Below are positions 8,902-17,980 of a stretch of DNA of 64,000 nt, piece after piece. Within the stretch, counting starts at the first letter, position 1. Every line of letters begins with the position of its first letter. Source of the DNA: Thermoplasma volcanium GSS1 (GTDB taxonomy: Archaea > Thermoplasmatota > Thermoplasmata > Thermoplasmatales > Thermoplasmataceae); assembly GCF_000011185.1 (NCBI RefSeq), contig NC_002689.2, positions 372,001-436,000 on the forward strand. The letters run 5' to 3'. A model generated the notes under the pieces. That model had not been told where the DNA came from and did not search any database. It saw only the letters and a list, made by a program, of their open reading frames with translations. The position numbers and the translations under genes were made by a program.

Positions 8902-9372
8902 TCAAGATACAACGCTAAAGCCATCATCGTCCTTTCTCAAGAGACCTGAGTACACACCCCATTCTATAAGTATAACTTCTAGGTCGTGCTTTCCAGAAGG
9001 AGAATTAAAAGTTTGTACTCCTTTTCTTTGTAGGTTTTCCATTAGTGTCTCGCAATCAAAGTTGCGGAGATCAAGTGCGGTTCGGAAAGGTTCAATATTC
9101 CTCAGAGCTTCTCTAATTATTTCCTTTCTCCTCTTTATGCTTGCCCTTATATATTCTTTGCCTTCTTCGGTTACTATTATGTCGCCGGATTCCGCGCTAA
9201 CAAAACCAAGTCTTGATGCGGTATATACTATAGGCATTAAATCATCAATATCCACTTCCATCTCTTTTTCAAGCTGGTAAAGGTCAGTTTTACCATCAAA
9301 TATATTATTCATGACATATAGAAGTCCAACTAGATCGGCTATCCTGGCGTTCGGATCAATTACTTCTGTCAT
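8902..9372 (-). CDS. Stand-alone AAA-associated C-terminal (AAA_assoc_C-like) domain protein
   Basis: A 156-residue protein matching from memory the domain often fused to the C-terminus of NitT/TauT-type ABC ATPases: a start with PNARIADLVGLLYVM, a winged-helix-like middle (DLYQLEKEMEVDIDDLMPIV) and a C-terminal segment ending in EVILIEWGVYSGLL. Here it is encoded alone, about 2.5 kb from an ABC transporter of exactly that type whose ATPase lacks the domain. It may regulate that transporter in trans. The link is inference from family habit and proximity. Confidence 0.65.
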   Translation of the reverse strand: MTEVIDPNARIADLVGLLYVMNNIFDGKTDLYQLEKEMEVDIDDLMPIVYTASRLGFVSAESGDIIVTEEGKEYIRASIKRRKEIIREALRNIEPFRTALDLRNFDCETLMENLQRKGVQTFNSPSGKHDLEVILIEWGVYSGLLRKDDDGFSVVS

Positions 9373-10011
9373 TTTCAGTTTATGATATAGCGAATAATAA
9401 TATTAACTGTTTGATCAAATTAATCTAGGATTATTTGGGCAATAGCTTAGGTTTATAGATACATAAACATAGATCACGTTGCTTGTTTGATTTAAGCAAA
9501 TACAATAAAATCTGCTTAATCTTAACACTTTCTAGAGTTTCAATCTTCCGTACATTAACGAAGATTAAGGAAATTATTAACGCCACTGCTGCATAACTCC
9601 TGACGCAGAAAAGATAATTGGTGACAATAAAAATCGAAAAATTTTAGTGATATGGCTTTGTATCGTTTTAAGAGAATGCTAAATTACGAATCTCAATTTA
9701 GATCTATGAAGCGGATTAAGAGAGGTAGCCTGGTATTATCATAGAACGAATATTTGAAGTTCATATACCTTACGCTCGATCAGAAGCTTTCCCTCGGAGT
9801 ATTACACCGGTATAAATGAAATATCAATATAAGTTGTAAGATGAATGCTGTATTCAATTTAATAAACATTTGCTTCGTAGAATCAGGGGTATGTATTTCA
9901 AAACTCATGCTATTTGAGTCCAGAAGTATTGCTAGCCCCATGATCAGCGAATCAAGCATTGGACTATAGACATTCGAAAGAATAAATAATTTAAACACAT
10001 GGTGCTAGGAT
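9373..10011. other. 640-base AT-rich gap without a convincing gene
   Basis: Only short open frames are present. One plus-strand frame from ATG 9652 encodes 30 residues rich in Arg/Lys and then hits TAG at 9742-9744, continuing in frame for about 30 more codons; it could be a decayed transposase tail but I cannot identify it. A 72-residue minus-strand frame at 9780-9998 has no recognisable features. AT-rich DNA near 9980-9998 likely holds the promoter of the antiporter. Confidence 0.5.
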
Positions 10012-11193
10012 ATGGATTTAGGTATATTGTCCCAGCTTCTCATACTCCTCTTTGTTTCAATGTTGCTTGGGGTATTGTTCAGTAAGTTCAAGATACCTGA
10101 CGTGGTGGCATATATACTGACAGGTGTATTGGTTGGAAATGGATTTCTTAAGATAGTTTCGCCATCCGTTCCAATATCCGACATAGAAAGTGTATCATTG
10201 TTCTTCATTATACTAGCGATTGGTGTTGAAGCAAACACAGAATATATCTATGGAAATGTAAGGAGATCAATTATTTTAACAATTTCAAGCTTCATCGCAC
10301 CTAGTATGCTTGGTTTTCTATACCTTCAAGCTGTTGCTCATCTGCCAATTATCCCAGCATTCGTACTCTCCATGTCTGTTGGTGTGCCTTCCATATCAAT
10401 AATATCGGTACTCTTGATGAGGTACGATTTGCTGAAGTTAAATGCAGGCAGACTCATACTTTCATCCGTCGTTCTCACCGATACAAGTGCCTTTATAATT
10501 CTGTCCTCTACATACGAAAGTGTTACAAAGGTTTTGATCTCCTTTGGCTTTGTTGTCCTTTTCCTTTTTGCCATATGGCTTTTTGATATACTAATAAGGA
10601 GAAGAGCGGGGCGTATAATTGAATGGATATCCAGGCGAGAGACCGATAACAATATGGAATACATATTGTTCTCTTTAGTTATAATTGCAGGGCTTCTTGT
10701 CTCAACCCTATTTGAATTCATCGGCATAACTTATGTGCTTGGTGCTTTTTATGCAGGCATATTGATTCACGAAGCGTCAATTGGTCAAAAGTATCATAAA
10801 ATAATCCTTAATACTATAAAAAGAATAAACGATTCTTTCTTTATACCGCTTTTCTTTAGCATAGCCGGCATTAGTATGATCCTTCCAAAAATAAGTATAT
10901 TCATGATCTTTTTACCTGCGCTATTGATATTAATGGGCGCGAGTGGGGGCCTTACCTATTTGGTCTCTCATAGATTAATAAGGAGCCTTGAGCCTATTAA
11001 AGTTGTGTCTATCCTAGGAGGTCGTGGGGCTGTAGGGGTAATTATTGCGACAATTGCTTTTCAGTCTGGAATAATAGATGTAGCGGTATACTCGCTTGCG
11101 TTGATAGGTACAGTGATATTCTCTTTGGTTATGACACCTCTGGTTTCTATTGGTAATGCACCATCTCAAAACGATGATGTTAGGTATAGCTAG
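10012..11193 (+). CDS. Kef/CPA2-type Na+/H+ or K+/H+ antiporter, membrane domain only
   Basis: A 393-residue polytopic membrane protein with about 11-12 hydrophobic segments. Features of the CPA2 family include KIPDVVAYILTGVLVGN (residues 27-43), the FIILAIGVEAN stretch in the place of the ion-binding helix, and the later ITYVLGAFYAGILI. The C-terminal TrkA-N regulatory domain of full-length Kef proteins is absent, as in NapA-like antiporters. It stands alone between two remnant-rich regions. Confidence 0.85.
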   Translation: MDLGILSQLLILLFVSMLLGVLFSKFKIPDVVAYILTGVLVGNGFLKIVSPSVPISDIESVSLFFIILAIGVEANTEYIYGNVRRSIILTISSFIAPSMLGFLYLQAVAHLPIIPAFVLSMSVGVPSISIISVLLMRYDLLKLNAGRLILSSVVLTDTSAFIILSSTYESVTKVLISFGFVVLFLFAIWLFDILIRRRAGRIIEWISRRETDNNMEYILFSLVIIAGLLVSTLFEFIGITYVLGAFYAGILIHEASIGQKYHKIILNTIKRINDSFFIPLFFSIAGISMILPKISIFMIFLPALLILMGASGGLTYLVSHRLIRSLEPIKVVSILGGRGAVGVIIATIAFQSGIIDVAVYSLALIGTVIFSLVMTPLVSIGNAPSQNDDVRYS

Positions 11194-11314
11194 TTAACCG
11201 CTTGTCCGTTAGTTTAGACAAAAATACTTTATGTTTTAATATTTAGTCTATTAAATACAATTAGTTGTTACATTTCTTCACTATTTCAGATCGTTACATC
11301 TTTGCCTATAATTC

Positions 11315-11411
11315 TGACCTCCTTCCCCGCCCTAAAGGGCGAGTGTTTTTCCAATCGATTCGTGTTTACATCCCTCATTTGAGTGGCAGTTGAGTGGTTC
11401 AGCGAACCCTT
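11315..11411 (-). mobile_element. IS200/IS605-type right-end remnant, copy 2
   Basis: A second copy of the segment at 7300-7391. It contains a perfect CGCCC-TAAA-GGGCG hairpin at 11328-11341, flanked by TGACCTCC, followed by about 70 bp nearly identical to copy 1 (through CAGCGAACC). Orientation is the same, minus strand. No intact tnpB is present on either side. The strong conservation between two otherwise gene-less copies suggests recent mobility or selection on the RNA-coding end. Confidence 0.55.
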
Positions 11412-11435
11412 CGCGCCGGACTAGAACAACAAGCA

Positions 11436-11486
11436 GCCAATCGATGAGGCAGGAACCTCATGCCGCTTAGGGTTGAGAGGATGTCA
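11436..11486 (+). mobile_element. Second, oppositely oriented right-end-like remnant
   Basis: Immediately beside copy 2, the plus strand reads GAGGCAGGAACCTCATGCC then TTAGGGTTGAGAGGATGTCA, resembling a degraded IS605-type right end in the opposite direction, ending near 11486. The pairing GAGG...CCTC around 11445-11459 is visible. This suggests nested or back-to-back elements rather than a single decayed copy. Confidence 0.4.
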
Positions 11487-11520
11487 GAAAAGGAGCAAGC
11501 CTCAAAGATCTGAATTCTAG

Positions 11521-11613
11521 GTAGAGCCCAATTTAATTGTTTCCCTCGGCATCAGGAATATGATTGCAATTAATCAACCTGTATCAGCCAAGATCAAGGA
11601 TGCCTAGGCGCAA
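11521..11613 (+). pseudogene. Possible TnpB fragment (RuvC-I region)
   Basis: A plus-strand frame from 11521 reads through a segment containing SLGIRNMIAIN, reminiscent of the DLGIxNL motif at the first RuvC active-site strand of TnpB, and is stopped by TAG near 11610. The catalytic Asp is replaced by Ser. The match is short, so this is tentative; the surrounding right-end remnants are the main support. Confidence 0.3.
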
Positions 11614-11769
11614 TGTAAGAAGCTTTAGCTAAGAGTAGTTTACCTCGTACGAGCTACATTCATTAAAATAATATAGTTACCAACTAGCAAAAAGCCTTAT
11701 TTAAGCATAAGCAACTATGCCATGTTGTGACTTGCAGAAGTGAAGGCAGAACGAACATCTAGGACACTA
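11614..11769. other. Remainder of the remnant region, no gene seen
   Basis: No coding pattern or repeat is recognisable between the putative TnpB fragment and the end of the convergent MFS pseudogene. Confidence 0.5.
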
Positions 11770-12935
11770 TTAGTAATACTTAAATTTCCTGCCAGCAAAT
11801 AATATTATAAGGCCTCCGAGGATCGCTGCCAATCCTGCGTACAGATAAGCGGAAAGTGGAGATATTTCATAATAAAGTAGGCCCATTAGGATGTTGCTTG
11901 TGAATAGACCTATGCTTATGAAAGATGTTAGATAGCCCACTCCGCTTCCTGTTCTGGAACCCTTAATAATCTTGGAGATTATCGTGGGTTCGAATGTTTC
12001 AACCCCAGATGTTCCTAGTCCAATCACGACAGCTGATAAATAGTAGTAAAGTTCAGGAGCCCGGTATAGATATACCAACGAAATTAAAAGTGTTCCCACG
12101 CCAGTGAGGGTGTATCCAAGGTATCCCAATAATCTGACTTCTTTGGAAATCCTGAGCCGACTATAAAGGAATCCACCAACAGATGAGGACGCCATAAAGA
12201 CAGGGAATAGTACGAGTCCTGAAATGGTTGAATCTGCAGATTGTGCTGCCGTAAGAATGGGGAAGCCAATACTGTGATATGAAAATCCAAATGAGAGTGT
12301 TGCCAGGAAAACACCATAAACGACGTTCTTCTCTGCCTTAGCGCTATCCACATTCTTGATTTTTACCTCCTCTTGCTTAACTTAATGGACACTACGGGTA
12401 GATGCAACAAGAAGATTAGATACTACAAGTGGAGCAATTGAAAAGAGAAAAACGCGACTAAGAGGTAGTCCTAACGCTGTGAAACTCAGGGGCAGAATCC
12501 CTGCAATCGTACCTCCTGTAATGTCAAGTCCATGAAGGAGGCAAATGGCCCTGGATATATCCTCTTCCTTTGAGGACTGTATTATCATTACTCTCGGCGG
12601 TGGATTTCTGAAGTTCCTTGACCACCAACCTCCAATATAAAGAGCACTGGCACCTATGTATGTACCAGCAAGGCCTATTAAAGACATTAGCGGAATAAGT
12701 GAGTTTCCCAATATGGTAAGCTTCTTTGGGCTATGACTATCCCATAATCTTCCACCGATGTAAGAAAAGTCCGAACCTATTCCGTATCCAAGTGCTTCAA
12801 CAATTCCAAAAACCATACGGGGGCGCCAAGAACTAAAACAAGGAAGACAGAAAGAGCTCCGATCACTATCTGGTAACCAAGATCTGCAAAGAACGCAGAG
12901 AATGGTAATAGGTAGACATTCCTATGAAATTGCAT
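11770..12935 (-). pseudogene. MFS transporter pseudogene, one frameshift and one in-frame stop
   Basis: Three pieces join into one MFS permease of about 390 residues. The N-terminal part starts at ATG 12935 and runs through a hydrophobic first helix to a T5 run at about 12802-12810, where one missing base shifts the frame (a sixth T restores it). The second part continues to TAA at 12382-12384. The C-terminal part lies in the same frame after that stop and ends at 11770. Helices, a GGRLWDSHSPKK-type loop between helices 2 and 3 and the C-terminal six-helix half are all still recognisable. Few lesions imply recent inactivation. Confidence 0.8.
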
Positions 12936-13338
12936 ACCATTACGACATAGATTATTATACTTAGCCTTTTTTTATAGTTTTGTTAGATGGGTAAGCTTTG
13001 ATCTTCTAATATTTGTACTTAATCTTTACATCTCTTTTTTATTTATTACACTATACTTTATTGATACAGGCTATTATACAATTAAGGTACCTCACTTTAC
13101 CTTCAACTGTGATATACTTTCGCAGCGTTCCAGCGACTGCCTTCACGTAAAACAATAACAATAACCATGCTTTTTTTTATCAGCATACCTTTCTGCTATA
13201 GTTCAGAACCTAACCTGTATGTATGTGCATATTACGAAAGTATTATGGAACTTTGCTTATTGGACTAAGAATTAACCGATCTGTAAGAACATGTCCTGCA
13301 AAAATAACAGAATAATAGATCGAATTAACTAGGAAGAT
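12936..13338. other. AT-rich gap without a gene
   Basis: This 400-base region shows T-rich runs and only very short open frames. I see no RNA gene or repeat other than the tRNA that begins at its right edge. Confidence 0.5.
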
Positions 13339-13411
13339 GCCCGGGCCGGGATTCGAACCCGGATCTGAGGCTCCGCAGGCCTCCAGGATATCCAAATTAC
13401 CCCACTCGGGC
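13339..13411 (-). tRNA. tRNA-Arg (anticodon GCG)
   Basis: The minus strand folds as a cloverleaf: acceptor GCCCGAG/CCCGGGC, D arm GGGT...ATCC, anticodon stem GAGGC/GCCTC with loop CTGCGGA (anticodon GCG, reading CGC), and T arm CCGGG-TTCGAAT-CCCGG. The acceptor has one A-C mismatch (position 6 with 67). No CCA is encoded and no intron is seen in the anticodon loop. Confidence 0.9.
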
Positions 13412-13511
13412 GAAGTTACATTGCTAGCGAATATTTAGTTTTCTCCTAGAACACAGCATTTATATAAGCCAATATGACAAATCTTTAATACATAATTTGG
13501 TTTGTTATATC

Positions 13512-13916
13512 ATGGCAAAGTTTCCAAGTGATGAATGGGTTAGTGAATACTGCAACAGATTGAACAATAATCCAGATTATGCAGATGCCGGGAAAACGTG
13601 GGAAGGCGACATTCTATTCGTAGTCCAGCCAGACGAAAATTACAGCAAGACCGAGTATATTTACATCGATCTATATCATGGAAAATGCAGGTCAGCTAAA
13701 TACGTACATGAAGGCGAAGAAGTACCTAAGGCGGAATTTAGATACGTAGGCAAGTACGGGAACTGGATACGGTTGCTTAACAAGGAGATCGATCCGATCC
13801 AAGGCATACTCACTGGTAAATTTAAGCTAGAAGGATCTATGATGAAGATAATGCGATATACTAAGGCCGCAAAGGAAATGGTTAATACCGCCGCCCAGGT
13901 AAAAACCGAATTCTGA
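13512..13916 (+). CDS. SCP2 sterol-carrier-like domain protein
   Basis: A 134-residue soluble protein of the SCP2-like fold, which binds hydrophobic ligands. The pattern of a charged N-terminal helix (SDEWVSEYCNRLNNNPDY), central antiparallel strands and a C-terminal helix with GILTGKFKLEGSMMKIMRY is typical; the LTGK..L.G..MK..RY segment is the family hallmark. ATG 13512 is chosen over an upstream TTG because the family starts close to it. It lies just upstream of the alcohol and aldehyde dehydrogenase genes, probably in the same operon. Confidence 0.8.
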   Translation: MAKFPSDEWVSEYCNRLNNNPDYADAGKTWEGDILFVVQPDENYSKTEYIYIDLYHGKCRSAKYVHEGEEVPKAEFRYVGKYGNWIRLLNKEIDPIQGILTGKFKLEGSMMKIMRYTKAAKEMVNTAAQVKTEF

Positions 13917-13917
13917 G

Positions 13918-15048
13918 GTGTTACCTTTGTGGTATTTTAGAACACCAAGGATAATCTTTGGCGAAGATTCATTGTCCTTTCTAGACGATCATAGTTCTTC
14001 TAAGATACTTGTTGTAACTGATAATTTTCTATCAAATACGCCAATTCTTAAAGAAGTTCTTTCTCATCTATCAGGCAAGGACATTAAAGTATTTTCTGAG
14101 ATAAGTCCAGAACCAAGACTGTCTGAAATATTGAAAGGCCGAGAGCTAGCATCCAGATTAGATCCGGACACTATCATCGGTCTTGGGGGTGGTTCATCAA
14201 TGGATGCAGCCAAAATATTATTTGCATTGCACGAAATGCCTGATCTCTCTCCATTTGATATTTCGCCAATAAATAGCATTAAGCTGCATCAGAAAAGCGA
14301 ACTTATAGAAATACCTACAACTAGTGGCACGGGTTCCGAATGTTCCTGGGCAGCTGTTTTTTCAGATGATACGGAAGAAAGAAAAAATGAAATAGCTTCA
14401 CCTGAGATAATGGCTGACTACGCTATACTGGATCCGAAATTAGTCTTGGATTTGCCTAAGGGTATAACGGTAAACACCGCTACGGATGCTATAACCCATG
14501 CAATTGAAGCCTATACAAGCCAATGGAGGAACCCTTATTCTGATGCTATGGCTGAAAAGGCCCTAGATCTTATTCTGAATAATTTGCCCACCGTTCTGGT
14601 AAATCCGAAGGACATCAATGCTAGAAACAGCGTCCACATAGGCGCGTCTATGGCAGGAATTAGTTTTTCAAATTCACAGATAGGCCTTGCACATGCCCTT
14701 GGGCATGCACTTGGCGCAATCTTCAAGACACCGCATGGTGAGAGCGTTGGCTTATACCTTCCTCATGTTACTGAATTCAATTATGAAGCAGCAAAGGATA
14801 GATACGACAAAATAAATAGTTTCTTCCCTGATGAGTATCGAACGGATAAGGTGTGGGAAACCATCAGGAGCTATCTCAATGCTATAGGGCAGGTTACTAA
14901 TGTATCGGAAGCTGGAATAGAACGAAGCAAATATGAAAAGGAATTAGGCAAGATAGTTTCACTCGCATCCGAATCAACTGGGGTTATAACAAACGCTCGT
15001 GATGCAAGTACGAAGGATATTGAAAATATTGCGAGGTCCATTCTATGA
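13918..15048 (+). CDS. Iron-containing alcohol dehydrogenase
   Basis: A 376-residue group III, metal-dependent NAD(P) alcohol dehydrogenase. It shows the nucleotide-binding GLGGGSSMDAAK (88-99), the family segment IEIPTTSGTGSE (130-141), and metal ligands in the pattern TATDAITHAIEAY (Asp190, His194) and AHALGHALG. The GTG at 13918 overlaps a GAGGTG ribosome-binding sequence, so TTG 13927, giving a start at WYFRTPRIIFG, is a serious alternative. It overlaps the aldehyde dehydrogenase by 4 bases, so the product aldehyde/alcohol is likely shared between the two. Confidence 0.9.
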   Translation: MLPLWYFRTPRIIFGEDSLSFLDDHSSSKILVVTDNFLSNTPILKEVLSHLSGKDIKVFSEISPEPRLSEILKGRELASRLDPDTIIGLGGGSSMDAAKILFALHEMPDLSPFDISPINSIKLHQKSELIEIPTTSGTGSECSWAAVFSDDTEERKNEIASPEIMADYAILDPKLVLDLPKGITVNTATDAITHAIEAYTSQWRNPYSDAMAEKALDLILNNLPTVLVNPKDINARNSVHIGASMAGISFSNSQIGLAHALGHALGAIFKTPHGESVGLYLPHVTEFNYEAAKDRYDKINSFFPDEYRTDKVWETIRSYLNAIGQVTNVSEAGIERSKYEKELGKIVSLASESTGVITNARDASTKDIENIARSIL

Positions 15049-16541
15049 TCAATACGGAAAATTTTGGTAATATAATAAATGGGACAGAAGAAATGGTTGG
15101 CGACGAATCTATTGTGAAAAGCCCAGTTGATGGATCGCCTATTGCATCGGTTTATTTTGCAGATAGGGATGCCGTTTCAAAAGCAATAGATTCATCATAT
15201 GATTCTTATTACAAAGTATGGTCTAAGTTCACTTTGAGCGAAAGAAAAAAACTTCTAGCAAAATTAGCTGACAGGATACAGGAAAAATCCGAGCGATACG
15301 CTACGTTGGAATCATTGAATACCGGTAAAACGCTGAGGCAGAGCATGCTTATGGATATACCGCTTGGAATTGAGCATTTGCGCTACTTCGCCACTGAGAC
15401 CGAGTTCAAGATGGAACGTCAGATTACCCATCCCGAATATCCAGATTCTCACGGTATAGTGCAGTATGTACCAATGGGAGTTGTTGGTGCAATAACTCCA
15501 TGGAACGTTCCCTTCCTAATGGCCGTCTGGAAAGCAGCGCCGGCCCTTCTTGCCGGGAATACAGTAGTGATAAAGCCATCTAGTTTTACTCCGCTAACTA
15601 CAATAGAAATGGCCAGGGATGCCATATCTGTTGGGTTTCCACCCGGTGTGCTGAATGTGGTAAATGGTCGTGGGGAAACTGTGGGGGAGGAACTGGCTCG
15701 AAACAAAAAGGTAAGAATGTTGAGTTTTACAGGATCAACATATACCGGAAAGAGAATTACAGAAATAACAGGCATAAAGAAAGTTACGCTTGAACTTGGA
15801 GGTAAATCACCGAACATTGTATTTGATGATGCTGATCTGGAAAGAGCAGCATTGGGTGTTATGTTTGGCATATACCTTAACTCTGGGCAGCTCTGCGAAT
15901 CAGGCAGCAGACTGTTGGTTCAGTCATCAATAAAGGATAAGTTTCTCAACTTACTGAAATCCAAAATCGAGAAGATGAGACCCGGCAACCCTATGAGTAT
16001 GGAGACAGATATAAGTGCAATAACAACAAAGAACCAAAGAGACAAGATCGAGAAGATGGTAAATTCTGGACTCAAGGACGGTTCTGTGATATTTTATCAA
16101 AAAAGTATTGATGGATCAGTTCCTAAGGGAGGATTATATTTCCCACCCACGATACTTGACAAGGTGTCCGAAGATATGGAAGTCGCTAAGGAAGAAATCT
16201 TTGGGCCGGTCCTGAGTGTAATGGAATTTGATGATGAAGCGGATGCTATAGATAAAGCTAACATGACAGATTACGGCCTGGCCGCTGGGGTCTGGACACA
16301 GGATAGCGAGAAGGCAACAAGGGTTGCATCATCCATAGAAGCCGGAACTGTATGGATAAATGAGTACCATCTCCTCTCTGCAGCTGCTCCAAGGGGTGGA
16401 TTCAAAAACAGCGGTGTTGGAAGAGAGCTTGGCTTAGATGGCATCATGGAGTTTACTCAGACAAGGCATCTCTTTGTCAGCCATGGTAGCACGGATCAAG
16501 ACACGGTAGCTTATGGATTGGTACTGGCTGATCTAAGTTAA
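15045..16541 (+). CDS. Aldehyde dehydrogenase family protein
   Basis: A 498-residue NAD(P)-dependent aldehyde dehydrogenase. Visible are the PWNVPFLMAVWK segment, the general-base region TLELGGKSP (Glu250) and the catalytic Cys284 in NSGQLCESGSR. EEIFGPVLSVMEF and the C-terminal GGFKNSGVGRELG are typical of the family. ATGA overlap couples it to the iron alcohol dehydrogenase. The substrate is not evident; a C-terminal extension of about 30 residues after the RELGLDG region is normal for the family. Confidence 0.9.
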   Translation: MINTENFGNIINGTEEMVGDESIVKSPVDGSPIASVYFADRDAVSKAIDSSYDSYYKVWSKFTLSERKKLLAKLADRIQEKSERYATLESLNTGKTLRQSMLMDIPLGIEHLRYFATETEFKMERQITHPEYPDSHGIVQYVPMGVVGAITPWNVPFLMAVWKAAPALLAGNTVVIKPSSFTPLTTIEMARDAISVGFPPGVLNVVNGRGETVGEELARNKKVRMLSFTGSTYTGKRITEITGIKKVTLELGGKSPNIVFDDADLERAALGVMFGIYLNSGQLCESGSRLLVQSSIKDKFLNLLKSKIEKMRPGNPMSMETDISAITTKNQRDKIEKMVNSGLKDGSVIFYQKSIDGSVPKGGLYFPPTILDKVSEDMEVAKEEIFGPVLSVMEFDDEADAIDKANMTDYGLAAGVWTQDSEKATRVASSIEAGTVWINEYHLLSAAAPRGGFKNSGVGRELGLDGIMEFTQTRHLFVSHGSTDQDTVAYGLVLADLS

Positions 16542-16567
16542 TTCAGAAACAATAGAAAATTTAATTT

Positions 16568-17749
16568 TTAAATTATATGTAATTTCTTTCCAAGTTCTCC
16601 GAACGCGTTAACTGCAGTCATTATATCTTCGTGCGTATGGACTGCAGACGGCATTAGCCTTATTCTTGCCGTACCTTTCGGAACCGTTGGATATACTATG
16701 GGTGAAGCGAATACATTTTTTTCCTCATAGAGCTTGGTGCTCAATTCAACAGTCTTCTTTTCATCGCCAATTATAACTGGTGTTATTGGGGTTTTGCTGT
16801 GGCCCGTATTATAACCGAGATCCGCAAGTGATTTTTTAAGTAGATCGGCATTTTCCCAAAGCTTCTTTACAAGAGAATCATCCTTCTCAAGTATTTCTAT
16901 GGCTTTAAGGACTGCGGCAGCGTCTCCAGGATTAAGTGCACTGCTGAACAAGAAAGGCCTTGCCTTCTGTTTTAAGAGGTCTATCATTTCTGCTGATCCT
17001 GCCACGAAACCGCCCATGGATCCGAGTGCTTTTGAGAATGTGCCCATCTCTATGTCAACTTTATCCTCTAGATGGAAATAGTTTACGATGCCTCTTCCAT
17101 GGTCGCCTAGAACCCCCTCACCATGTGCATCATCTACGTACGTCATTATGTCGTACTTTTCAGCAATATCAACTATTTCTGGCAGAGGAGCTATGTCACC
17201 GTCCATGCTGAATACCCCATCTGTTATAACCAAGGCCTTCTTTCCACTGGATCTGTTTTCTTTGGCTTGCTTTTCTAGATCATCGACAGATAAGTGCTTG
17301 TACACTATTCTCTTAGCAGGGCTCAATCTGGTACCATCAATTATACTTGCATGGTTTAGCTCCTCACTGAATATTATATCATCTTTACCGACCAGCGCAG
17401 GTACTGTGCCGAGGTTGGCAAGCAATCCGCCTTGGTATACAAGTGCAGCTTCCGAGTGCTTAAAGGAAGCTATCTTTTCCTCAAGCTTTATGTGAATTTC
17501 ATCCGTACCAGCTATTGATCTAACTGCGCCTGCTCCAACTCCATATTCTTCTATAGCTTCAATAGCAGCTTTTTTAGTTTCTGGATGGTTGGCAAATCCT
17601 AAGTAATTATTTGAGCACATATTCAATACTTGCTTTCCGTTTATCTTGACCCAAGCGCCCTGTGCGCTTTCTATTGTCCTTATTGGAACGTATCTTCCTT
17701 CGGCTTTCAGAGCAGAGATCTCTTCATCTACCCAGTTATATTTTTGCAT
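16568..17749 (-). CDS. kbl: Glycine C-acetyltransferase (2-amino-3-ketobutyrate CoA ligase) / AONS family
   Basis: A PLP enzyme of the alpha-oxoamine synthase family, 393 residues from ATG 17749 (a TTG at 17758 is the alternative). Motifs include NNYLGFANHP, GVGAGAVRSIAGT, the FSEELNHASIIDG segment, VDDAHGEGVLG and the PLP lysine in GTFSKALGSMGGF. Length and motif details fit Kbl, which cleaves 2-amino-3-oxobutyrate with CoA into glycine and acetyl-CoA; 8-amino-7-oxononanoate synthase is the alternative, but no other biotin genes are nearby. Confidence 0.85.
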   Translation of the reverse strand: MQKYNWVDEEISALKAEGRYVPIRTIESAQGAWVKINGKQVLNMCSNNYLGFANHPETKKAAIEAIEEYGVGAGAVRSIAGTDEIHIKLEEKIASFKHSEAALVYQGGLLANLGTVPALVGKDDIIFSEELNHASIIDGTRLSPAKRIVYKHLSVDDLEKQAKENRSSGKKALVITDGVFSMDGDIAPLPEIVDIAEKYDIMTYVDDAHGEGVLGDHGRGIVNYFHLEDKVDIEMGTFSKALGSMGGFVAGSAEMIDLLKQKARPFLFSSALNPGDAAAVLKAIEILEKDDSLVKKLWENADLLKKSLADLGYNTGHSKTPITPVIIGDEKKTVELSTKLYEEKNVFASPIVYPTVPKGTARIRLMPSAVHTHEDIMTAVNAFGELGKKLHII

Positions 17750-17980
17750 GTTTATCAATATTTAATCGGAGATTGCTATATAACACTTGCATGATCCGGG
17801 CTGTCATAGTTGATAGGATCTAATATAAACATATTCAGTCCGTATTTATCTGCAGTAATGATGATGCATTTCGCAGGGAGCGAAACTATCCTGATGCATA
17901 GTATGAGCAATAAAGTGATATAATAGTATCCAATAACGTAAGAGATTCAGATTAATTGTATGCTCTCAAATGGTGAAAAT

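Noticed and set aside
9780-9998. 72-residue minus-strand frame before the antiporter
   Set aside because: No ribosome binding site, no recognised family, and it overlaps the probable antiporter promoter.
15449-15871. 140-residue minus-strand frame within the aldehyde dehydrogenase
   Set aside because: Antisense of a well-supported gene; no independent motif or start signal.
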